Counted from the stretch's first letter, positions 25,006 to 31,678 are shown. The stretch is DNA of 31,678 nucleotides from Acidobacteriaceae bacterium (GCA_003140785.1 PLKY01000183.1:3969-35646), one strand, 5' to 3'. Translations and numbers: made by a program. Notes: generated from the sequence alone by a model not told the origin.

Positions 25006-26109
25006 GTGAGCCCCTCGAAAGACAACCCAACGGAGCGCCGCCGCCCCGCCACGGTCAGCATTCGCGATGTCGCGCAGCGCGCCGGCGTCTCCATCGCCAC
25101 CGTCTCGCGCGCCGTGAATCATATTTCGACCGTGAACGCCGAGCTCGCGCAGCGCGTCTGGAAGGCCATCGAAGAAGTCGGGTACCTGCCCAATACGCAG
25201 GCCCGTGCGCTCGTCTCCGGCCGTAGCAAAATGTTGGGGCTCATCGTCTCCGAAATCACCAACCCCTTCTTCCCCGAGCTCGTGCAGGAATTCGAAAACC
25301 TCGCCGTCGCGCAGGGCTATGAAGTCCTGATCGGTTCTACTAATTACGACCCTGCGCGCACTGAAAGCCTCATGCGCCGTCTGCTGCAGCGCAACGTCGA
25401 TGGTGTCGCCGTCATGACCTTCGGCGTCGAAGAGGACTTGGTCAAGAAACTCGTCGAGCGCGAATTTCCGCTGGTTTTCGTGGATGCTGCACCGGACCTT
25501 TCCAACATTCACGTTCTCAAGGTGGATTATGCCGAAGGGATTCGCCAGGGAGTCCAGCACCTTGCCGCGCTCGGTCATCGCCGCATTGCATTCATCAGCG
25601 GTCCCCTGACGCAGCGCTCACCGAGAGCCAGACGCGAGGCATTCCTCAAGTCGATGGCCGAACTCGGTCTCAAAGTTCCGCCCGAGCACCTGGTCGAGGG
25701 GAGCCACAACATGGAGGGCGGCATCACGGCCATGGAGCGCCTCATAGCCCTGCCCGAATTGCCGACCGCCGTCATGTGCTCCAACGACATGACCGCCATC
25801 GGTGCGCTCCACGCTCTCTATCGCACAACGCACAAGGTGCCCGAAGACATCTCAGTCGTCGGTTTCGATGACATTCACCTCGCGCAGTTCATGCTCCCCC
25901 CACTGACCACAGTTCAAATGTCGTGCAGGGATCTGGCAGCTGCAGCAGTCGAAGGCCTCCGTGCAGGAATCGAACAGGACCACCCCCGGCACGGAAGACG
26001 CGAGTGGCACATTCCCACGCGCCTCGTGGTCCGCCAATCGTCGACATTTCCGCGCGGCAGCTTGCCCGCTCTCGTTTCAGGCACCCAACCCAAGCGATCC
26101 GGGAGCTAA
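25006..26109 (+). CDS. LacI-family transcriptional regulator
   Basis: A 367-residue repressor-type regulator. An N-terminal helix-turn-helix spans residues about 18-40 (VSIRDVAQRAGVSIATVSRAVNH), with the hinge helix near ARALVSGRSKMLGLIV. The periplasmic-binding-protein-like effector domain follows (SEITNPFFPELVQEFE to ISVVGFDDIHLAQFM). It probably binds a sugar or related ligand and controls genes elsewhere, as no sugar operon adjoins it. The start is GTG 25006; TAGAAT (24991-24996) lies 9 bases before it, so the transcript may be very short-leadered. The preceding 245-base gap (24761-25005) has no other feature I can support. Confidence 0.92.
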   Translation: MSPSKDNPTERRRPATVSIRDVAQRAGVSIATVSRAVNHISTVNAELAQRVWKAIEEVGYLPNTQARALVSGRSKMLGLIVSEITNPFFPELVQEFENLAVAQGYEVLIGSTNYDPARTESLMRRLLQRNVDGVAVMTFGVEEDLVKKLVEREFPLVFVDAAPDLSNIHVLKVDYAEGIRQGVQHLAALGHRRIAFISGPLTQRSPRARREAFLKSMAELGLKVPPEHLVEGSHNMEGGITAMERLIALPELPTAVMCSNDMTAIGALHALYRTTHKVPEDISVVGFDDIHLAQFMLPPLTTVQMSCRDLAAAAVEGLRAGIEQDHPRHGRREWHIPTRLVVRQSSTFPRGSLPALVSGTQPKRSGS

Positions 26110-26236
26110 TCCAATACACTCCGCTTGGAACGATTGCCTTGGATTCAGCCCTGACGGATACTCTCAATCCATCTTGTAACTTGGAACGTACCTTTCGTGT
26201 CTAATAGCTAAAGGTAAGTCCCCGCGAGGTCGCACC

Positions 26237-27220
26237 ATGCTCATCGGCAAGCCGCCCGATATTCCCTCATCGGCGATTACATCCAAACACAAGTATCTGA
26301 ACCGCCGCCGATTTCTCCGCGGAGCCCTCTCGACCGCAGTAGTTGCTGGTGCATCCGGAGCCGCCATCGAGCGAGCAGCCGAAGTTCTCTCGCCCCGCAC
26401 CGCCGTACATGCCGACACCAAGCTCGACACCATCAAGAGCCCTCTGTCCACCACCGGCGAGCAACTAACCAGCCTCGAAGACATCACGCACTACAACAAC
26501 TTCTACGAGTTCGGCGTCGACAAGGGCGATCCCGCGCAGAACGCAGGTGTCCTGCCTACGCGCCCCTGGACCGTCAAGGTGGACGGCCTCGTCAAGCAGC
26601 CCAAGACCTTTGACATCGAAGCCCTGCTCAAGCTCCGCCCCCTCGAAGAGCGCATCTATCGCCATCGTTGTGTCGAAGCATGGAGCATGGTCGTACCCTG
26701 GGTCGGCTACTCGCTCTCCGAATTCATCAAGGCCTGCGATCCGCTCAGTAAAGCCAAATATGTTCAGTTCCTCTCCTACTACAACCACAAGGTCGAGAAG
26801 TGGGCGTCCGAATCCACCATCTATTGGCCCTACTCTGAAGGACTGCGCATGGACGAAGCAATGAATCCATTGGCGCTCCTCACATTCGGACTCTACGGCG
26901 AGGTGCTGCCCAATCAGGACGGCGCGCCCATCCGCATCGTTCTCCCCTGGAAGTACGGATTCAAGTCCGCCAAGTCCATCGTCGAAGTGCGCTTCCTCGA
27001 CAAACAACCGCCAACAACTTGGAATGACATGGCCGCCAATGAGTACGGCTTCTATTCCAACGTCAACCCCAACGTCGACCATCCCCGCTGGAGCCAGAAG
27101 ACAGAGCGCCGCATCGGCCTGCCCTTCTACGCACAGCGACGGCAAACCCTCATGTTCAACGGCTATGGCGAGCAGGTAGCCTCGCTCTATACCGGCATGG
27201 ACCTGAAGAGGAACTACTGA
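26237..27220 (+). CDS. msrP: Protein-methionine-sulfoxide reductase, molybdopterin catalytic subunit
   Basis: A 327-residue periplasmic molybdoenzyme (formerly YedY) that repairs oxidised methionine in exported proteins. The Tat export signal is visible as NRRRFLRGA (about residues 22-30) followed by a hydrophobic stretch. The molybdenum-binding cysteine is predicted as C145 in YRHRCVEAWSMVVPW. The segments ITHYNNFYEFG and LPWKYGFKSAKSIV are also characteristic. A GAGG ribosome site precedes ATG 26237 by 7 bases. MsrQ, its membrane electron donor, follows after a 161-base gap filled with inverted repeats. Confidence 0.96.
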   Translation: MLIGKPPDIPSSAITSKHKYLNRRRFLRGALSTAVVAGASGAAIERAAEVLSPRTAVHADTKLDTIKSPLSTTGEQLTSLEDITHYNNFYEFGVDKGDPAQNAGVLPTRPWTVKVDGLVKQPKTFDIEALLKLRPLEERIYRHRCVEAWSMVVPWVGYSLSEFIKACDPLSKAKYVQFLSYYNHKVEKWASESTIYWPYSEGLRMDEAMNPLALLTFGLYGEVLPNQDGAPIRIVLPWKYGFKSAKSIVEVRFLDKQPPTTWNDMAANEYGFYSNVNPNVDHPRWSQKTERRIGLPFYAQRRQTLMFNGYGEQVASLYTGMDLKRNY

Positions 27221-27375
27221 AGCGGAGTTAGCGTCGCTAGCGGAGTCAGCGGTGCTTGCTGTGCTAGTGACAGCTATCGTTGACGTCTAGCGGAGTTAGC
27301 ATTGGGTCGGATCTCCGCAAGAGTTTGCAGGTTCCCCTAACTGGGCTAACTCCGCTAGCCCCGCTGACTCCGCTA
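27221..27375. repeat. Nested inverted repeats between msrP and msrQ
   Basis: The unit CTAGCGGAGTYAGC occurs five times, three in plus orientation (27221-27232 partial, 27237-27250, 27287-27300) and two inverted (27345-27358, 27363-27375). The second plus copy pairs with the second inverted copy (15 bases), and the third plus copy pairs with the first inverted copy (14 bases), giving nested stems. The outer 3' arm ends 6 bases before the msrQ ATG. Confidence 0.8.
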
Positions 27376-27381
27376 AGAACT

Positions 27382-27996
27382 ATGAACCGATCGACCATCA
27401 TCCTCCTCAAATCGCTCACCTGGGCCGCGTGCCTCTGGCCCCTCGCCTTACTCGTTTATGGAGCCGTCACCAATACCCTGGGCGCCGACCCCACGGCGAA
27501 GATCACCTTCACCACCGGCTACACCACGCTCCTGCTGCTCATCCTCTCTCTTGGAGTCACACCGGTGCGCAGCCTGTCTCCACGCCTAAGCTGGCTCGTT
27601 CGCTTCCGCCGGCTGCTTGGTCTCTTTGCATTCTTCTACGGCACACTGCATCTGCTCACCTACGTCGCGCTCTACGCAGGCTTCGACATCCACGCGATGC
27701 TCGCTGACATCGAAAAGCGCCGCTTCATAACCATGGGTGTCATCGCGTGGTTACTGCTGGTGCCGCTCGCCGCCACATCCACCAACTGGTCCATCCGCAA
27801 ACTCGGCGGCAAACGTTGGAATCGCTTGCACAAGCTCGTCTATCTAGCCGCCATCTGCGGCGTCATTCACTATTGGTGGCAGGTCAAGCCCGGCGTGCTG
27901 AGCCCGCTGCGCCTCACCATCGTTCTCGCCGTTCTACTGTTCGCGCGACCAGTCCTCGCGTACATCCAGCGCCGCAAGAATCCCGTTACAGCGTGA
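27382..27996 (+). CDS. msrQ: Haem-binding membrane subunit of the MsrPQ system
   Basis: A 204-residue integral membrane protein (formerly YedZ) of the ferric-reductase-like family. It passes electrons from the respiratory chain to MsrP across the membrane. Five to six helices are visible, including WAACLWPLALLVYGAV, TTLLLLILSLGVTP, LLGLFAFFYGTLHLLTYVAL, WLLLVPLAATST and LVYLAAICGVIHYWWQV. The histidines in GTLHLLTYV, RLHKLVYL and VIHYWWQV are the likely haem ligands. The open frame reaches back to 27280 through repeat DNA, so I chose ATG 27382, where family similarity begins. No clear ribosome site is seen. The end overlaps rnhB (opposite strand) by 11 bases. Confidence 0.92.
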   Translation: MNRSTIILLKSLTWAACLWPLALLVYGAVTNTLGADPTAKITFTTGYTTLLLLILSLGVTPVRSLSPRLSWLVRFRRLLGLFAFFYGTLHLLTYVALYAGFDIHAMLADIEKRRFITMGVIAWLLLVPLAATSTNWSIRKLGGKRWNRLHKLVYLAAICGVIHYWWQVKPGVLSPLRLTIVLAVLLFARPVLAYIQRRKNPVTA

Positions 27997-28726
27997 GCGG
28001 TTCCAGAATGACCTCTTCCTCGCCAAAATCAAGCATCCGCTGCGCCACCGGGCTCCAGTTCTTCCGATGCAGTGGCGTAGGCCCCAGCCGCGCCAGCGCC
28101 TCCATATGTTCCCGCGAGCAGTAGCCCTTGTGACTCGCCAGCCCATACCCCGGATACTGCCGATCGAACTCCACCAATAGCCCATCCCGGTACACCTTGG
28201 CCAACACGCTCGCAGCTGCAATCGAATAGCTCGTCCCGTCACCCTGAATCACCGATTGCTGCCGACAAGGCCACTCGATCGTATCCACGCCATCGATGAG
28301 CAAGTAGTCGGGAGCAACCGAGAGCTGTTCCACAGCCAACCGCATCGCCAGCAGCGACGCCCTGCGAATATTGATCCGATCGATCGTCTCAGCGTCCACC
28401 GCCGCAATGGCCCACGCCACCGCTTTCGCACGAATCTCCACATCGAGCTCGACGCGCATTTTCTCCGGCAGCTTCTTCGAGTCCGTCAGGCCGCGAAACC
28501 GGGTGCCGCATTCCAGCATCACTGCAGCGGCAACAACAGGCCCAAACATCGGCCCGCGCCCCACTTCATCCAGCCCCGCAATGCGCAACGCGCCGCATTG
28601 GCGCGCAGCCTTCTCCAACTTCCAGCCGCAAACCGGGGTCCCCGCAAACGGGCGTTTGTTTGCGGGGTGGGAGTTCGGACTTTTCGTACAAGGATTTTTC
28701 TGAACGCGAACTGCGACCGGGACCAT
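27986..28726 (-). CDS. rnhB: Ribonuclease HII with a repeat-derived N-terminal extension
   Basis: A 246-residue enzyme that cuts RNA in RNA-DNA hybrids and at single ribonucleotides in DNA. The active-site pair D53-E54 lies in AGLDEVGRGPMFGPVV; a further acid is in YLLIDGVDT and the SYSIAAASVLAKVYRD segment is conserved. The domain begins only near residue 47. The leading 46 residues include a stretch (about 19-34, HPANKRPFAGTPVCGW) encoded by hairpin repeat copy 2, so they are unlikely to be part of the fold. ATG 28726 is preceded by TATACT (28738-28733) 6 bases upstream, which also lies in the tail of the rplS terminator. The gene follows rplS, as is common. Confidence 0.93.
   Translation of the reverse strand: MVPVAVRVQKNPCTKSPNSHPANKRPFAGTPVCGWKLEKAARQCGALRIAGLDEVGRGPMFGPVVAAAVMLECGTRFRGLTDSKKLPEKMRVELDVEIRAKAVAWAIAAVDAETIDRINIRRASLLAMRLAVEQLSVAPDYLLIDGVDTIEWPCRQQSVIQGDGTSYSIAAASVLAKVYRDGLLVEFDRQYPGYGLASHKGYCSREHMEALARLGPTPLHRKNWSPVAQRMLDFGEEEVILEPLTL
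28631..28672. repeat. REP-like hairpin repeat, copy 2 (inside rnhB 5' end)
   Basis: Arms CCCCGCAAAC (28640-28649) and GTTTGCGGGG (28658-28667) pair perfectly around an 8-base loop GGGCGTTT. The preceding AACCGGGGT and following TGGGA match copy 1 closely. The five variable arm bases differ from copy 1 but are compensated on the other arm. Confidence 0.8.
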
Positions 28727-28735
28727 GCACCCAGT

Positions 28736-28773
28736 ATAAAAAGCAAAACCCCCAGCCGCACGGGCCAGGGGTT
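28736..28773 (-). terminator. Intrinsic terminator after rplS
   Basis: On the minus strand an 11-pair stem (28773-28763 with 28757-28747, two G-U pairs) has the loop CGTGC and is followed by TTTGCTTTTT. It starts 28 bases after the rplS stop and ends 10 bases before the rnhB start codon, so rnhB must rely on read-through or its own promoter. Confidence 0.75.
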
Positions 28774-28800
28774 CTGCAAAACCGGACTTAAATGGGTAAG

Positions 28801-29166
28801 CTAGGCCTTCGCGGTCACCCGATCCACTTCTTTCAGACGGGCAGCCTTGCCGCGCAGTCCACGAATGTAGAACAGCTTCGCGCGCCGCACCTTGTAGCTG
28901 CGAATCTTCTCGATCTTGTCTACTACCTTCGAGTTGAACGGAAAGATGCGCTCCACACCCTGCCCAAAGCTCATCTTGCGCACGGTAAAAGTGCCCTGCG
29001 GGCCGTTGTTGATCGCGATCACCAGGCCCTCAAAGGCCTGCAACCGCTCCTTATCGCCTTCCTTGATCTTTACTTGAACGCGAATTTGGTCGCCAGGCGC
29101 AAACGCCGGCAAATCGGTGCGCTTCAGCTTGTCGGCCAGGCGCTGCATAACTGGATGAATTGACAT
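28801..29166 (-). CDS. rplS: 50S ribosomal protein L19
   Basis: A 121-residue ribosomal protein located at the interface of the large and small subunits. The whole sequence fits the family: DQIRVQVKIKEGDKERLQAFEG, FTVRKMSFGQGVERIFPFNS, and the basic segment KIRSYKVRRAKLFYIRGLRGKAARL. ATG 29166 has an AGGAAA ribosome site 8 bases upstream. It is normally next to trmD, but here two other genes and an intergenic region separate them. A TTAAAAT sequence at about 29204-29210 (minus) could be the -10 of its own promoter. Confidence 0.98.
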   Translation of the reverse strand: MSIHPVMQRLADKLKRTDLPAFAPGDQIRVQVKIKEGDKERLQAFEGLVIAINNGPQGTFTVRKMSFGQGVERIFPFNSKVVDKIEKIRSYKVRRAKLFYIRGLRGKAARLKEVDRVTAKA

Positions 29167-29285
29167 GGTTTCTTTCCTACGTTGAACTCAGAGACTCTAA
29201 TTTTAACAGAGAATCAGCCCGTGCGCCTAATTGGCATGCCGGCTCGGCTTCCAGCCCAGGAGGCGACTCCTTCCGTTCCTGATTC

Positions 29286-30217
29286 TTACTCGAGTCCGAA
29301 CTTCTTCTTGGCCGGCGCGATTACCTCTCTGAACTCCTGCATCTGCGGATCGGGTCCCGGGGGATTCACAACCCGCCCTAGAAACTCGAGTTGCTCAGGT
29401 ATCGTCAGGTACATTATTCGTCCGAAGTGGTCGCCGCCATGCACAACGTGGTACTCGTGCTTGATTCCATGTTCCAGCAGGATCTGATGGAAGTGCTCCA
29501 CCGGTCCCGTAAAAAGCATGCTGTCCTCGTCTCCCACTGAGAGATAAATCTGGATGCCCGAGTCGAGAATGCGCCGGCTGTGCTGCGTCACAATCAGATT
29601 GGAATTGTTTGCCTCCCAATACGCCGGATCGACCGGTTTGCCGTAAGCCGCTTCCATTTGCTCATCCGTGATCCACCAGTGCATCGCAGGCGTCACATCT
29701 TTCCAGTAGAGAACCGGCTGCAATCCCGGTGAGATCACTGCGATTCCGCCATACATTCCGGATGCTTCAGCCCGATCCGCAGCGTTCCCTCACCGCCCAT
29801 CGAGGCTCCCATCAACAGGTTCTTTTTCGGATCGGAGGTGGCGTTATAGGTCTTCTGAACGGACGTGCGAAACGGGCCGATAATCAGCGACTCCCACTTT
29901 TCACTTCCGTCCTTGAAGTCCATGTACAGGCAGGCAGGACCGGCTGTAATCATGGCGACAACCATTTTCGGCAGCCGGCCCGACTTCCACTCATCGTCGA
30001 AAACCCCGCGCATCTGCACCAGTTGGTCGCGACTGCCGTATCCGCCATGCAGCATCATCAGCATGGGCAGCGCGGGTCCGTCCTTATATCCGTCCGGCAG
30101 CACCACCGCATAAGGAACAGGATGCGGGATCAAATCTGTTTTGAAATCGCCCAGGACCAGCTCTGACGCACACGAGGGCAAGGAAGCGAGCAGCAGAAAC
30201 CCGAGCAGTTTTAGCAT
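29286..30217 (-). pseudogene. Secreted alpha/beta esterase interrupted by a single-base frameshift
   Basis: Two overlapping frames are halves of one secreted esterase. The first (30217 to 29735) has a signal peptide (LLGFLLLASLPSCASE), the oxyanion region MLMMLHGGYGSRDQ, and the nucleophile elbow LLMGASMGGEGTLR, reaching LRIGLKHPE. The second (29756 to 29286) continues MYGGIAVISPGLQPV and carries the acid in SVGDEDSM and the histidine in GGDHFGR. Restoring one A in the GAATG at 29758-29754 (expected GAAATG, Glu-Met) joins them into about 310 residues with a full Ser-Asp-His triad. The family is the S-formylglutathione-hydrolase/esterase-D type (PF00756-like). Either a recent pseudogene or a sequencing error at a short A run. 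Confidence 0.8.
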
Positions 30218-30242
30218 GCACGGAGTCTACCTGAACCGGCGC

Positions 30243-30830
30243 TCAGCGGATGAAAGGGATGTAGGCACGGACGCGGGAGCGATACTCGAGGAACTCGTCC
30301 TGGAAATAAGTCTCGAGCAGCCGGTCTTCCGCTTCCACGCGAACGTCTGTGCCGATCATAAAGAAGGAGACTCCGCCAACCAGCATCGGCCACCACGTGT
30401 ATGCGGCGCCCGACGCCAACAGCATGCCGAACATCGACACGTACATCGGATGCCGGATCCATGCATACGGACCGGTCGTGACCAGTTCATGATTCGCATT
30501 CAGCACCGCCTGGTACCGCCAATGTTTGCCTAGGTGTCGCGTCGCCCACCACGAAAGCGCCACGGCAGGGGGTCCCAGCAGCATTGACGCCAACAGCTCC
30601 GGCAACGATTTCTCAAATCCCGCCGGCCGCACATGGACCCAGATACAGACAAATCCCACCACGTCCAGCAGAATCCCCCACTGCGCCGACGGAGCCTTGG
30701 CAATCTCCTCTTGCCCGGCGGACCTGCGGTACCGCTGCACAAACGACGCAGCCCACGCGATCCAGCAGACCGTCAGCTCTCCATAAGCGACGAGTTGAAG
30801 AATCGGATGAATCATCTTCTGCCCTGACAT
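30243..30830 (-). CDS. Isoprenylcysteine/phospholipid methyltransferase-like membrane protein
   Basis: A 195-residue membrane protein of the ICMT/PEMT-like family. It has about five hydrophobic segments and the conserved C-terminal block: LVTTGPYAWIRHPMYVSMFG (residues about 116-135) and EDRLLETYFQDEFLEYRSRVRAYIPFI, which form the S-adenosylmethionine site in family structures. The natural substrate of bacterial members is mostly unknown. The start ATG overlaps the stop of trmD by one base (TGATG), implying coupled translation; ATG 30815 is an alternative. It separates trmD from rplS, together with the esterase. No role in ribosome or tRNA work is suggested. Confidence 0.83.
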   Translation of the reverse strand: MSGQKMIHPILQLVAYGELTVCWIAWAASFVQRYRRSAGQEEIAKAPSAQWGILLDVVGFVCIWVHVRPAGFEKSLPELLASMLLGPPAVALSWWATRHLGKHWRYQAVLNANHELVTTGPYAWIRHPMYVSMFGMLLASGAAYTWWPMLVGGVSFFMIGTDVRVEAEDRLLETYFQDEFLEYRSRVRAYIPFIR

Positions 30831-31678
30831 CAGCCCTGTCGCCTGCCGCGCGATGGCCAGCCTACCGGTTGCCAGCCAAGGGACACAAGCATTCTCCTGT
30901 CCTCATCGCTCAGCTGCGCCCGGTCCAGAAGATCGGGCCGGTTCTCCAGCGTCTTGCGCAACTGCTGCTCCCGCCGCCAGCACCGAATCTGCTGGTGGTC
31001 GCCGCTCAGCAGCACCTCCGGTGCGGCCAATCCCCCAAACTCAGCCGGCCGCGTGTAGTGCGGATAATCGAGCAGCCCGCCCGACCCGTGCTGCGACCGG
31101 GGCACTCCGATTTCATCGGCGGAAATCTCTGAGTCCGTGATGCCGAAGCTTTCAAATTCGCTCGACGCCTCGTTGCCCAACACCCCCGGCACCAGCCGCG
31201 TCACAGCGTCCATCACCACCGCCGCCGCCAGCTCTCCGCCGCTCAAAACGTAATCGCCGATCGAAAGCTCCATATCGCAATAGAGTGAATTGATGCGTTC
31301 GTCCACGCCTTCATACCGTCCGCAAAGCAAAACTACACGTTCAAGTGGAAGAAGCGCCCGCGCCGTCGCCTGTGTAAACCTGAGTCCCTGCGCCGAAAGC
31401 AGAATCACCCGCGTTCCGGCCACAGCCCCTTCCTCAACAGCCTGTGTTCCCGCCACGGAATGGGGTGCCCCATCCTGGCGCGTTTTTTCTGGCGCAAGGG
31501 TGGGAGGCGACAATCCTCGCTCCGCCTTCGCCGCGATCCCAAGCGATTCAAGCGCCTCCGCGAGTGGCTCCGGTTTAAGCACCATACCCTCGCCACCACC
31601 AAACGGCCGATCATCCACCGTGCGGTGCCGGTCATGCGTAAACTCGCGCAAATCCTGGACCCCCACCGACACCAGGCC
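30830..31678 (-). CDS. trmD: tRNA (guanine-N1)-methyltransferase, N-terminus outside window
   Basis: The SAM-dependent SPOUT enzyme that methylates G37 of tRNAs to prevent frameshifting. The frame is open to the right edge and begins GLVSVGVQDLREFTHDRHRTVDDRP, so about 25 N-terminal residues lie outside. Knot motifs VLLCGRYEGVDERI and SIGDYVLSGGELAA, and LLDYPHYTRP with the catalytic Asp, are intact. Compared with E. coli TrmD, the stretch between the EPL motif and VILLSAQG has about 35 extra residues, and the interdomain linker between NEASS and LLDYPHYTRP has about 20 extra. The first insertion is partly encoded by repeat-like DNA. The stop overlaps the following methyltransferase gene by one base. 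Confidence 0.95.
   Translation of the reverse strand, partial: GLVSVGVQDLREFTHDRHRTVDDRPFGGGEGMVLKPEPLAEALESLGIAAKAERGLSPPTLAPEKTRQDGAPHSVAGTQAVEEGAVAGTRVILLSAQGLRFTQATARALLPLERVVLLCGRYEGVDERINSLYCDMELSIGDYVLSGGELAAAVVMDAVTRLVPGVLGNEASSEFESFGITDSEISADEIGVPRSQHGSGGLLDYPHYTRPAEFGGLAAPEVLLSGDHQQIRCWRREQQLRKTLENRPDLLDRAQLSDEDRRMLVSLGWQPVGWPSRGRRQG
31461..31507. repeat. Possible related repeat inside trmD
   Basis: GGGGT at 31462-31466, CCCCATCC arm (31468-31475), central T run (31483-31488) and GGGTGGGAGG (31498-31507) share the outline and edges of the hairpin copies at 24152 and 28631. The inner arms do not pair as well, so membership of the same family is uncertain. Confidence 0.4.

Noticed and set aside
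26465..27145. 226-codon minus-strand frame opposite msrP
   Set aside because: Antisense shadow; MsrP is intact on the other strand.
27221..27381. CRISPR-like array
   Set aside because: Copies are in both orientations, with unequal spacers and only 14 bases long; no cas genes.
29729..30166. 145-codon plus-strand frame across the frameshifted esterase
   Set aside because: Basic, His/Gln-rich shadow; both minus-strand halves carry real esterase motifs.

Overview
The window reads as chromosomal DNA of a GC-rich, Gram-negative-type heterotroph, most likely an acidobacterium (Terriglobia-like). This rests on the gene mix (BON/glycine-zipper envelope protein, multihaem cytochrome with TPR repeats, YpdA-type reductase, treY/treZ, msrP/msrQ) and on repeat style. 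No 16S or other marker was available, so the taxonomy is an inference. Coding density is high, there is no gap above about 260 bases, and I see no rRNA, tRNA, CRISPR array, insertion sequence or prophage.

Layout. 1-1064: class I fumarase (minus, runs off the left edge). 1234-3841: RDD membrane protein, an orphan ParD-type antitoxin, a PaiA-like GNAT acetyltransferase and a vapBC toxin-antitoxin pair with a repeated octamer in front of vapB. 3959-8801: YpdA-like reductase, a BON-domain envelope protein with a tyrosine-rich tail, and a PpiD/SurA-type periplasmic foldase, with two good hairpin terminators. 8931-12434: 4-alpha-glucanotransferase (malQ) and a seven-haem-motif cytochrome with C-terminal TPRs. 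12526-15020: a two-gene ABC system (ATPase plus large membrane protein). 15043-21993: an osmotic-stress block in which a three-gene OpuC/Osm-type compatible-solute importer (minus) diverges from treY-treZ (plus), which make trehalose from maltodextrins. 22087-24106: a diacylglycerol-kinase-like lipid kinase and a secreted alpha/beta hydrolase. 24281-27996: mogA (molybdenum cofactor), a LacI-type regulator and the molybdoprotein methionine sulfoxide reductase pair msrP/msrQ. 27986-31678: on the minus strand, trmD, a predicted membrane methyltransferase, a frameshifted secreted esterase, rplS and rnhB; this is the common trmD-rplS-rnhB group split by two unrelated genes.

The genes are mostly housekeeping and stress functions, with themes of envelope protein quality control (PpiD, MsrPQ), alpha-glucan/trehalose metabolism (malQ, treY, treZ) and osmoprotection. 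I did not find a clearly new multi-gene system. The most unusual signals are in non-coding structure: (i) a hairpin repeat with compensatory arm changes at 24152-24214 and again inside the 5' end of rnhB; (ii) nested inverted repeats directly in front of msrQ; (iii) four copies of an octamer before vapB; (iv) several genes with a -10-like hexamer only 6-9 bases before the start codon, suggesting leaderless transcripts; and (v) a single-base frameshift in the esterase.
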